5,706 bases of DNA, taken from contig DUSJ01000205.1 in the NCBI GenBank assembly GCA_012842645.1, positions 1-5,706 of the forward strand, in the 5' to 3' direction. A program made the position numbers and the translations under genes. The notes under the pieces were generated by a model. That model ran no database searches, was not told where the DNA came from, and saw only the letters and a list, made by a program, of their open reading frames with translations. The stretch is from Clostridiaceae bacterium (GTDB taxonomy: Bacteria > Bacillota > Clostridia > DSM-8532). This document shows positions 1-5,706 of the stretch, piece after piece (the first letter of the stretch is position 1; each line of letters opens with the position of its first letter).

Positions 1-637
1 CATCGCCATAGCAGCTTATTCGTACATGGCTCTTATCCCCATGATCCAGCCGCCTATCATGAGGCTTCTGACGACCAAAAAAGAAAGGGAAACCAAGATG
101 GAACAGCTCAGGGAGGTTTCCAAGCTTGAGAAAATTGCTTTCCCTGTGATAGTCACAGTAATATGCATACTCCTGCTGCCGTCTGTGGCTCCCCTTATAG
201 GCATGCTTATGCTGGGCAATCTACTGAGGGAATCCGGTGTGACTGAAAGACTGTCAAAGACTGCTCAAAATGAGCTTATCAATATAGTCACCATCTTCCT
301 CGGAGTTACCGTTGGATCCAAGGCTGTAGGCGAAAAGTTCCTCCAGCCCAGGACTTTGCTGGTCATAGGTCTGGGCCTGGTAGCTTTCGCATTCAGCACA
401 GTTGGCGGTGTGCTCCTTGGAAAGCTCATGTACTGGCTATCAGGCGGAAAGATCAATCCCCTGATAGGCTCTGCCGGAGTATCCGCAGTACCGATGGCTG
501 CAAGGGTATCCCAGATAGAAGGCCAGAAGGCCAATCCGGGCAACTATCTTCTGATGCACGCCATGGGTCCGAATGTTGCCGGCGTTATCGGCTCGGCAGT
601 CGCTGCGGGTGTATTCTATGCTATATTCGGAAAATAA
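1..637 (+). CDS. Sodium-translocating decarboxylase beta subunit (OadB/GcdB/MmdB family), C-terminal part
   Basis: This is the integral membrane subunit of a biotin-dependent decarboxylase. It couples decarboxylation of carboxybiotin, loaded from oxaloacetate, glutaconyl-CoA or methylmalonyl-CoA, to Na+ export. The frame is open to the left edge from base 2, giving about 211 residues, roughly the C-terminal half of a family that usually has about 370-430. The first visible residues, [20 protein letters not shown], are typical of the family. They are followed by a charged cytoplasmic stretch (about residues 24-45) and hydrophobic segments near 46-75, 92-108, 118-147 and 188-210. Further family-like motifs are [14 protein letters not shown] (about 156-169) and [18 protein letters not shown] (about 186-203). 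The frame ends at TAA 635-637. The substrate type cannot be told from this subunit alone; the alpha, gamma and biotin-carrier genes should lie to the left. The ATG at 26 is internal and not the start. The family is secure, the substrate is not. Confidence 0.93.
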   Translation, partial: IAIAAYSYMALIPMIQPPIMRLLTTKKERETKMEQLREVSKLEKIAFPVIVTVICILLLPSVAPLIGMLMLGNLLRESGVTERLSKTAQNELINIVTIFLGVTVGSKAVGEKFLQPRTLLVIGLGLVAFAFSTVGGVLLGKLMYWLSGGKINPLIGSAGVSAVPMAARVSQIEGQKANPGNYLLMHAMGPNVAGVIGSAVAAGVFYAIFGK

Positions 638-672
638 AAAGAAACATTGAATATCTAAGTAACATTTATAAT

Positions 673-727
673 AGCAGTTGCGGCCTGCAATGGTCCGGGT
701 TTACGGATCGTCGCGGGCCGCATTGCT
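673..727 (+). terminator. Long hairpin between convergent genes, probable 3' end signal of the decarboxylase transcript
   Basis: Bases 679-697 pair with 704-722 around the loop GGTTTA (698-703). Only one position mismatches (689/712) and three pairs are G-U (686/715, 691/710, 693/708). The stem continues as AGCA (673-676) with TGCT (724-727), with a G-U pair 677/723 and a bulged T678. All four wobble pairs are G-U only in + strand RNA and would be A-C mismatches in the opposite transcript. That points to the decarboxylase mRNA, whose stop codon lies 35 bases upstream. No clear U-run follows (TTATCAGTGATCG), so it is not a textbook intrinsic terminator. It may instead act as a 3' stabilising hairpin or a Rho-independent site of weak form. 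It also separates convergent glnN. Confidence 0.55.
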
Positions 728-750
728 TATCAGTGATCGTTATAGCCAGG

Positions 751-2856
751 CTAAATCAGCCCAAAAAGTAAATCTCCATAGGTAGGGAACGGCCATAAGC
801 TTGCGTCCATAATGCTTTCAAGCTTATCCGCGTCCTTGCGCAGATCTTCCATGATCGGGATGACCATCTCCTTGTAAGCCCTGGCTTTTACGAGGGTTTC
901 CCCTTCCATCCTGTCCAGGTTTTCAATGGTCTCGCTCAGCGCGTCGGCATCGATCCTGAGGCTTGAAGTAAGGACCACAAGCTTGTCAAGTATTTTCTTT
1001 GTGGACCTGGAATCGGCTCCCGCAGAATTCAGCGCCGAAACCGTATCAGCGACACGCTTCATATATGTAAGGGCGGCAGGAAGTATCTGCCTGCTGACCA
1101 TTTCGGCCATTGTCAGAGCCTCTATCCGTATTGTCTTTATATAATTCTCAAGCTGGATCTCATACCTTGAGAATATCTCGGCACGGGAAAGGACGCCTGT
1201 CCTTTCGAACAGCTCTATGTTTTTCTCGGCAATCAGCGCGGGTATGGCATCTACGGTCGTCTTAAGGTTTGGCAGACCTCTCCGTTCCGCTTCGGCGACC
1301 CATTCCTCGGAATAGTTGTTGCCGTTGAAAATAATGCGCTTATGTTTCTTTATAATATCCCTTATTACATTGAAGACTTCTGTATTGAAATCTTCAGCCT
1401 TTTCAAGCCTGTCGGCTATCTGGTTGAGGGCATCGGCCACAATGGTGTTGATTACGAAATTGGGAGTCGCTATCGACTGGGATGAACCCACCATCCTGAA
1501 CTCAAACTTGTTCCCGGTAAACGCAAATGGCGATGTCCTGTTCCTGTCTGTTGTATCCTTCGGCAGGATGGGCAGGGTCAGAACGCCTATATCGAGGGTC
1601 CTGCTGGCGCCGTTTTCTTTTACTACACCGGTTTCTATCTGTTCAAAAACATTCGTAAGTTCATCTCCGAGATAAATGGAAACTATGGTCGGCGGAGCTT
1701 CGTTTGCGCCAAAGCGATGGTCGTTACCGGCGGAAGCCACCGAGAAGCGAAGCAAGTCCGCATATTCATCAACAGCCTTTATTACGGCGCAGACAAATAC
1801 CAGGAACTGGGCGTTGTCAAGAGGCGTGGTCCCCGAATCAAGAAGGTTCCTGCCTTCATCGGTGCACAGGGACCAGTTGTTGTGCTTGCCTGATCCGTTG
1901 ACGCCGGCAAATGGTTTCTCATGGAGCAGGCATGCCAGCCCGTGCCTGTCGGCGACGCTCTTCATTACTTCCATCGTAAGCTGGTTATGGTCGGTAGCTA
2001 TATTGGCCGTCGAATAGACTGGCGCAAGCTCATGCTGTGCCGGAGCTGCTTCGTTGTGCTTAGTTTTTGCCGTCACTCCAAGCTTCCACAATTCCATGTC
2101 CAGTTCATGCATGAAAGCTGACACCCTGTCTTTCAGGTGACCGAAATAATGGTCTGACAGTTCCTGTCCCTTGGGAGGCCGTGCCCCAAAAAGGGTCCTG
2201 CCTGTGTATATCAGGTCTTTCCTTTTGAGAAAGTACTCTTTGTCGACCAAAAAGTATTCCTGTTCCGCGCCCATCGTGGTAACGACTTTTTTGGTCGTTG
2301 TATCGCCAAACAGCCTCAGTATCCTGAGAGCCGCCTTTGAAATCACTTCCATGGATCTCAGCAAAGGGGTTTTAAGGTCAAGAGCTTCGCCTGTGTAGGA
2401 GCAGAACGCGGTGGGGATATACAATGTCCTGTCCCTTACAAAAGCGGGAGACGTACAGTCCCATGCCGTGTAGCCTCTCGCTTCAAAAGTCACCCTCAAA
2501 CCGCCCGAAGGGAATGATGAAGCATCAGGCTCCCCTTTTATAAGCTCCTTGCTTGAAAATTCCATTATGGCTCTTCCATCTTTTGTCGGAGTAAGGAATG
2601 AATCGTGCTTGCCGGCCGTTACGCCTGTCATGGGCTGAAACCAGTGTGTATAATGGGTAGCGCCTTTTTCAACGGCCCATTCCTTCATGGCGCAGGCAAC
2701 TACCTCCGCGACTTCCGGATCCAGCGGCAGCCCGAGATTGACGGTTTCTTCCAGTTTCTTGTATATCGGCCTTGGCAGACGCTCCTGCATGGCTGATTCG
2801 TTAAAAACATCGCATCCGAAAATATCGGCGCTGAAGCTCTCTGTCTTGCTTTCCAT
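751..2856 (-). CDS. glnN: Glutamine synthetase type III (GlnN)
   Basis: This cytoplasmic enzyme makes glutamine from glutamate, ammonia and ATP. The 701 residues match the length of type III synthetases (about 700) rather than type I or II (about 350-470). Visible motifs are FPSGGLRVTFEARGYTAWD (115-133), the metal/glutamate-site MGAEQEYF (195-202), KHNEAAPAQHELAP (266-279), KPFAGVNGSGKHNNWSL (314-330), RFGANEAPP (381-389), KFEFRMVGSSQS (450-461) and the characteristic C-terminus LWPFPTYGDLLF (687-698). A long helical C-terminal region (about 560-685) is typical of this type. The start is set by a TAGGGGGG Shine-Dalgarno five bases before the ATG and a good promoter further up. No frame break or missing motif was found. 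It is transcribed toward the decarboxylase gene and lies 138 bp downstream of gatB, whose enzyme complex consumes glutamine. Confidence 0.97.
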   Translation of the reverse strand: MESKTESFSADIFGCDVFNESAMQERLPRPIYKKLEETVNLGLPLDPEVAEVVACAMKEWAVEKGATHYTHWFQPMTGVTAGKHDSFLTPTKDGRAIMEFSSKELIKGEPDASSFPSGGLRVTFEARGYTAWDCTSPAFVRDRTLYIPTAFCSYTGEALDLKTPLLRSMEVISKAALRILRLFGDTTTKKVVTTMGAEQEYFLVDKEYFLKRKDLIYTGRTLFGARPPKGQELSDHYFGHLKDRVSAFMHELDMELWKLGVTAKTKHNEAAPAQHELAPVYSTANIATDHNQLTMEVMKSVADRHGLACLLHEKPFAGVNGSGKHNNWSLCTDEGRNLLDSGTTPLDNAQFLVFVCAVIKAVDEYADLLRFSVASAGNDHRFGANEAPPTIVSIYLGDELTNVFEQIETGVVKENGASRTLDIGVLTLPILPKDTTDRNRTSPFAFTGNKFEFRMVGSSQSIATPNFVINTIVADALNQIADRLEKAEDFNTEVFNVIRDIIKKHKRIIFNGNNYSEEWVAEAERRGLPNLKTTVDAIPALIAEKNIELFERTGVLSRAEIFSRYEIQLENYIKTIRIEALTMAEMVSRQILPAALTYMKRVADTVSALNSAGADSRSTKKILDKLVVLTSSLRIDADALSETIENLDRMEGETLVKARAYKEMVIPIMEDLRKDADKLESIMDASLWPFPTYGDLLFGLI

Positions 2857-2861
2857 CTGTA

Positions 2862-2869
2862 CCCCCCTA
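2862..2869 (-). promoter_or_regulatory. Ribosome binding site of glnN
   Basis: On the minus strand the sequence TAGGGGGG lies five bases before the ATG at 2854-2856. It is richer in G than the consensus AGGAGG but correctly spaced. It supports the start over the internal Met at residue 23. Confidence 0.75.
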
Positions 2870-2891
2870 ATGCGAAAGAGCGTTTAATTAA

Positions 2892-2920
2892 TTTATAGCA
2901 AATAAGATAAACAGCGTCAA
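2892..2920 (-). promoter_or_regulatory. Sigma-70/sigma-A type promoter of glnN
   Basis: On the minus strand the -35 box TTGACG (2915-2920) and the -10 box TATAAA (2892-2897) are separated by exactly 17 bases, with each box matching five of six consensus bases. The TGC just before the -10 box adds an extended -10 (TGn) element. Transcription would begin near 2885, giving a leader of about 30 bases that holds the ribosome binding site and leaves no room for a riboswitch. A 10-bp repeat overlaps the -35 box, so a DNA-binding regulator could act here; that part is inference. Confidence 0.8.
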
Positions 2921-2991
2921 TTTTGAAGAGCTTTTTCGTAACAATGCATTTACATGTTCCGATGCCGTGATATCCAATTGTTCAATTTTGA
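2917..2991. repeat. Pair of identical 10-bp direct repeats upstream of glnN
   Basis: TCAATTTTGA on the + strand occurs at 2917-2926 and again at 2982-2991, 65 bp apart start to start, or about six helical turns. Each copy is itself an inverted repeat TCAA-N2-TTGA. The first copy overlaps the -35 box of glnN. The second lies just past the gatB stop codon within the longer near-palindrome TGTTCAATTTTGACA (2979-2993). The arrangement is consistent with a two-site operator, but the motif is short and AT-rich, and it matches no regulator I can name with confidence. In particular it does not fit the TGTNA-N7-TNACA GlnR/TnrA pattern. Confidence 0.4.
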
Positions 2992-2994
2992 CAT

Positions 2995-4428
2995 TTATCC
3001 TTTGTTGATTTCTCTTAACAGAGTTTCCCTTACCTGGGCCGGATCGCCTTTCCCTTTCAGTCTTGACATTACTTGTCCCATCAGGAATCCGAAGGCTTTC
3101 TCCTTGCCTGCCAGGTAGTCTTCAAGAGCCTGCCGGTTGGCTTCCAGAACAGATTTCACAATCTCGTTCACAAGGTTTTCATCTCTCTGCACCCATAACT
3201 CCAGCCGCTCGATGATATTATCGGGCTTTTCACCGGTTTCAATAATAACATCGATAACCTTTGCCGCCGATGCATGGGTTATTTTCCCCTGGTCGAGGAA
3301 AAGAAGAACTTCGCCGAGATTATCCCCGTTGAGAGATGAAGCCAGAATACCTTCCCCCTGGTCATTGATACGCCGCATTATATCGGTCATAATGAAGTTG
3401 CTCGCCAGTTTTGGTTTCCCGCAGACCGCTGCCGCCCTGTCAAACAGGTCAGCCAGCTTCCTGTTCATTGTAATAAGGGCCGCATCATATTCCGGTATAC
3501 CAAGTTCATTGACATACCTGTCCCTGCGGGCGCGGGGAAGTTCAGGCAGACTTTTCCTTATGGAATCGATCCAGTCCCGGTCAACGATTACGGGAAGAAG
3601 ATCAGGCTCCGGGAAATACCGGTAATCCATCGATTCTTCCTTGTTTCTCATCGCCATGCTTTCGCCTTTTTTATCGTCCCATCTCCTGGTTTCCTGGCAG
3701 ACGATCCCGCCTTCGCTTAAAACTTCAATTTGTCTCCGGGCTTCACCCTGCGCTGCGCGGTATACTGCTCTTATCGAGTTGAGGTTCTTTATTTCAGTTC
3801 TTACTCCAAGCTTTTCCTGTCCCCTGGGCCGTACTGAAATGTTTACATCGGCCCTCAATGAACCTTCCTGCATCTTGCAGTCAGAAACGTCAGTATATTC
3901 CAGGATCGACTTGATCGTCTCAAACAGCGCTTTTGCTTCTTCAGCCGAGTTAATCTCGGGCCTGGTGACAATCTCAATAAGCGGGACACCGCATCGGTTA
4001 TAGTCTATAAGGGAACCGTCGGCATAGGCGTCATGCACAAGCTTTCCTGCGTCTTCCTCAAGGTGAATTCTTTCTATGCCTATCCTTTTTATCCCGTTGT
4101 CCGTTTCGATATCCACATACCCGTCATAGCAAATCGGCAGGTTATACTGTGTCACCTGGTATGCCTTGGGCATGTCAGGATAGAAGTAGTTTTTCCTGTC
4201 GAACTTGCTGAACTCCGATATCTTGCAGTTCATTGCAAGACCTGCCCTGATCGCCAGTTCCAGCGCTTTTTTGTTCAGTACCGGAAGAGTTCCCGGAAGC
4301 CCAAGGCAGACCGGGCAGCAGCGGGTGTTTGGCTCGCCGCCGAAATCATTCCTGCAGCCACAGAACAACTTGGTATCGGTTTTCAGCTCAGAGTGTATCT
4401 CAAGACCTATAGTCACTTCATACTCCAT
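2995..4428 (-). CDS. gatB: Asp-tRNA(Asn)/Glu-tRNA(Gln) amidotransferase subunit B
   Basis: GatB is the tRNA-binding and kinase subunit of the GatCAB complex. It phosphorylates Glu or Asp mischarged on tRNA(Gln) or tRNA(Asn) and amidates it with ammonia channelled from GatA. The protein has 477 residues, the usual family length. The N-terminal catalytic domain shows TIGLEIHSEL (6-15), a likely zinc-binding cysteine set (C23, C25, C38, C41), NRCGVPLIEIVTRPE (144-158), GSLRADVNISVR (189-200), RTEIKNLNS (210-218) and DYRYFPEPDLLP (268-279). A helical C-terminal tRNA-binding tail domain follows (about 330-477), including AFGFLMGQVM (445-454). The start is fixed by AAAGGAGGT (4435-4443) before the ATG at 4426-4428. 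The frame stays open upstream to an ATG at 4560, but those 44 codons encode nothing family-like and run through a palindromic element. It lies downstream of gatA in the same operon. Confidence 0.97.
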   Translation of the reverse strand: MEYEVTIGLEIHSELKTDTKLFCGCRNDFGGEPNTRCCPVCLGLPGTLPVLNKKALELAIRAGLAMNCKISEFSKFDRKNYFYPDMPKAYQVTQYNLPICYDGYVDIETDNGIKRIGIERIHLEEDAGKLVHDAYADGSLIDYNRCGVPLIEIVTRPEINSAEEAKALFETIKSILEYTDVSDCKMQEGSLRADVNISVRPRGQEKLGVRTEIKNLNSIRAVYRAAQGEARRQIEVLSEGGIVCQETRRWDDKKGESMAMRNKEESMDYRYFPEPDLLPVIVDRDWIDSIRKSLPELPRARRDRYVNELGIPEYDAALITMNRKLADLFDRAAAVCGKPKLASNFIMTDIMRRINDQGEGILASSLNGDNLGEVLLFLDQGKITHASAAKVIDVIIETGEKPDNIIERLELWVQRDENLVNEIVKSVLEANRQALEDYLAGKEKAFGFLMGQVMSRLKGKGDPAQVRETLLREINKG

Positions 4429-4434
4429 CGTAAA

Positions 4435-4443
4435 ACCTCCTTT
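4435..4443 (-). promoter_or_regulatory. Ribosome binding site deciding the gatB start
   Basis: On the minus strand AAAGGAGGT is nearly a perfect complement to the 16S 3' end. Its GGAGG core ends seven bases before the ATG at 4426-4428. This selects the 477-residue reading over a longer one beginning at 4560. Confidence 0.9.
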
Positions 4444-4484
4444 GGAAGCATGGGAACGGTTCTTCTGTCTGTTTACTTCTATTA

Positions 4485-4584
4485 AGCGGCGTGCCTGCAT
4501 GCGATTTAAGCGAAGCACGAACAGCGGAGCGGTCGCGACTTGAATCCCGGATGGATTCATAAATCGCTGCAGGCTACAGCCGCT
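4485..4584. repeat. About 100-bp palindromic element in the gatA-gatB gap
   Basis: The left arm 4485-4508 and right arm 4560-4584 are complementary over 23 pairs in four blocks. These are AGCGGC/GCCGCT (4485-4490 with 4579-4584), GT/AC (4491-4492 with 4576-4577), GCCTGCA/TGCAGGC (4493-4499 with 4568-4574) and GCGATTTA/TAAATCGC (4501-4508 with 4560-4567). Only single-base bulges interrupt them (A4578, T4575, T4500). Inside, TGAATCC (4541-4547) and GGATTCA (4553-4559) form a perfect 7-bp hairpin that abuts the right arm. A weaker pairing GCGA/TCGC (4510-4513 with 4533-4536) would complete a three-way junction. All these pairs are Watson-Crick, so neither strand is favoured as RNA. It begins nine bases after the gatA stop codon and ends 41 bases before the gatB Shine-Dalgarno. 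It may be a dispersed palindromic repeat or an intercistronic RNA structure; copy number elsewhere is unknown. Confidence 0.8.
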
Positions 4585-4587
4585 GTA
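4575..4587. repeat. Small palindrome just after gatA
   Basis: TACAGC and GCTGTA flank a single central C, so RNA from either strand could form a 5-bp hairpin with a 3-base loop seven bases past the gatA stop codon. It overlaps the right arm of the larger palindrome, so the two folds exclude each other. CCGCTGT (4580-4586) can also pair with ACAGCGG at 4521-4527 inside the element. It is too short and lacks a U-run, so I do not call it a terminator. Confidence 0.45.
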
Positions 4588-4593
4588 TAAATA

Positions 4594-5706
4594 TTACTCG
4601 GGCTTTTCCAGCCTTCCTGTTTCCTGCTCTACAGCATAGCCTGCCCTGAGCAGGAGTTTCTCTGAAAATGGCTTCCCCATAAACTGTATACCTACGGGTA
4701 ACCCGTTCCTGTCCAGCCCGCAGGGTACCGACAGGGCAGGTATGCCTGCCAGGTTTGCGCTGACGGTGAAAATGTCCCCGAGGTACATCTTCAGCGGATC
4801 TTCTATCCTTTCGCCTATTCTGAAAGCCGTAACAGGATAAACCGGCGCCGCAACTATATCAATGTCTTCAAAAACCCTGCCGAAATCACCGGCAATAAGT
4901 TTTCTTACCTTAAGCGCCTTGATATATAATTCGTCATGATATCCTGAACTGAGCGCATAGGTGCCGGTCAATATCCTTCTTTTTACTTCACGTCCGAAAC
5001 CCTCGCCCCTGGAAATCTTAAACAGCTGTGATATATTGCCGGCTTTCCCGCTCCTGTATCCATATCTTATCCCGTCATACCTGGCGAGGTTGGAACTTGC
5101 TTCCGATGAAGAAATCAGGTAATACGCGGCCACCGAGTGCCGCAGGGACGGCAGCGAAACTTCCCTGATCACCGCTCCCCTGGCCTCAAGCTTTTTTATT
5201 GCCGACATAACCTTTTCCCTGACATCTCCGTCCATATCTGAACTGAAAAATTCGGACGGAAGCCCTATCCTAAGGTTTTCAACTCCCGAGTCTATATCCT
5301 TAAGATAATCGTCGCACGGGACGTCAACCGAAGTAGAGTCTTTCCTGTCATAACCGGATATGGCGTTCATAACTATTGCGCAGTCGGTCACGTCCTTTGT
5401 CAGCGGTCCTATCTGGTCCAGCGACGAGGCAAAGGCTATCAGGCCATAGCGTGAAACCCTGCCATAGGTTGGTTTCATTCCTACTATCCCGCAGAAGGAA
5501 GCCGGCTGGCGCACAGAACCGCCAGTATCCGACCCGAGAGAATATGCTGCCATATGGGCAGCGACACTTGCAGCCGAACCTCCGCTTGAGCCCCCCGCGA
5601 CATGTTCTGTGTTCCATGGATTCCGTACCGGTCCGAAAATGGTATGCTCGGATGATCCGCCCATGGCAAATTCGTCCATGTTCAGCTTGCCTAAAAGAAC
5701 AGCGCC
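4594..5706 (-). CDS. gatA: Asp-tRNA(Asn)/Glu-tRNA(Gln) amidotransferase subunit A, N-terminus beyond the window
   Basis: GatA is the glutaminase subunit of GatCAB and a member of the amidase signature family. It hydrolyses glutamine and passes ammonia to GatB. The frame is open to the right edge and gives 370 residues, of a usual length of about 485, so roughly 115 are missing. Counting from the edge, the visible start is GAVLLGKLNMDEFAMGGSS (1-19). The amidase signature GGSSGGSAA (38-46) contains the cis-serine (about Ser40), and GSDTGGSVRQPASF (58-71) contains the nucleophile Ser64. KPTYGRVSRYGLIAFASSLD (78-97) follows, with the C-terminal GLPVGIQFMGKPFSE near the end. The catalytic lysine, in an IKDN-type motif, should lie upstream outside the window. 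The Met at 5679 is internal (KLNMDEF) and not a start. It is followed by gatB on the same strand after an unusually long 165-bp gap; gatC is probably upstream. Confidence 0.96.
   Translation of the reverse strand, partial: GAVLLGKLNMDEFAMGGSSEHTIFGPVRNPWNTEHVAGGSSGGSAASVAAHMAAYSLGSDTGGSVRQPASFCGIVGMKPTYGRVSRYGLIAFASSLDQIGPLTKDVTDCAIVMNAISGYDRKDSTSVDVPCDDYLKDIDSGVENLRIGLPSEFFSSDMDGDVREKVMSAIKKLEARGAVIREVSLPSLRHSVAAYYLISSSEASSNLARYDGIRYGYRSGKAGNISQLFKISRGEGFGREVKRRILTGTYALSSGYHDELYIKALKVRKLIAGDFGRVFEDIDIVAAPVYPVTAFRIGERIEDPLKMYLGDIFTVSANLAGIPALSVPCGLDRNGLPVGIQFMGKPFSEKLLLRAGYAVEQETGRLEKPE

Noticed and set aside
16..219. 67-codon frame antisense to the decarboxylase beta subunit
   Set aside because: It overlaps a clearly conserved membrane-protein coding region on the other strand and has no independent support.
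1316..2017. Adjacent + strand open frames opposite glnN
   Set aside because: They are antisense to conserved glutamine synthetase motifs and show no family features or translation signals that I could identify.
2857..2994. Riboswitch, T-box or glutamine-sensing leader upstream of glnN
   Set aside because: The predicted transcript start near 2885 leaves a leader of only about 30 bases, and no stable stem or T-box-like motif is visible in the rest of the gap.
2857..2994. Intrinsic terminator after gatB
   Set aside because: Only weak or mismatched inverted repeats, such as the one around GAAAAAGCTCTTC on the minus strand, are present, with no GC-rich stem followed by a U-run.
3137..3625. 162-codon open frame on the + strand opposite gatB
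   Set aside because: It lies wholly antisense to well-conserved gatB codons, has no recognisable motif and its composition follows the opposite strand. It is a shadow frame.
4429..4451. Short frame starting at the ATG 4449-4451 and overlapping the gatB start
   Set aside because: It has only 12 codons, has no Shine-Dalgarno of its own, and its sequence is the gatB ribosome binding site read in another frame.
4509..4567. Possible tRNA remnant suggested by GACTTGAATCCC and a compact stem-loop set
   Set aside because: There is no proper T-arm GGTTC-type sequence paired with an acceptor stem, no anticodon arm, and no cloverleaf of the right size. The pairing is better explained as a nested palindrome.

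Overview
The window looks like ordinary chromosome of an anaerobic, probably Gram-positive (Clostridia-like) bacterium. This rests on three things: a membrane-embedded subunit of a sodium-pumping biotin decarboxylase, a type III glutamine synthetase, and a gatA-gatB order with a strong AGGAGG ribosome binding site. The lineage is an inference from gene content and signals; no rRNA or other taxonomic marker is present.

Layout, left to right. Positions 1-637 (+) hold the C-terminal half of a sodium-translocating decarboxylase beta subunit, cut by the left edge. Positions 638-750 are a convergent intergenic gap containing a long hairpin (673-727). Four of its pairs are G-U only in RNA read from the + strand, so it most likely belongs to the decarboxylase transcript. 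Positions 751-2856 (-) encode a complete 701-residue type III glutamine synthetase (glnN). It has its own well-formed promoter at 2892-2920 and a shared 10-bp repeat in its upstream region. Positions 2995-4428 (-) encode GatB, complete at 477 residues once its start is placed at the Shine-Dalgarno-supported ATG. Positions 4594-5706 (-) hold GatA, whose N-terminal quarter lies beyond the right edge.

GatA and GatB are two subunits of the glutamine-dependent Asp-tRNA(Asn)/Glu-tRNA(Gln) amidotransferase. GatA releases ammonia from glutamine, and GatB phosphorylates the tRNA-bound Glu or Asp and amidates it. The downstream glnN product makes the glutamine that GatA consumes. Gene order gatA-gatB-glnN on one strand, with no convincing terminator after gatB, allows read-through into glnN in addition to its own promoter.

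The least ordinary element is a roughly 100-bp palindromic unit (4485-4584) filling most of the unusually long 165-bp gatA-gatB gap. Its nearly fully complementary arms enclose a nested perfect hairpin. It may be a dispersed palindromic repeat (MITE- or REP-like) or a structured intercistronic RNA. I see no defence system, CRISPR array, transposase, tRNA or rRNA, and no evidence for a wholly new protein system here.
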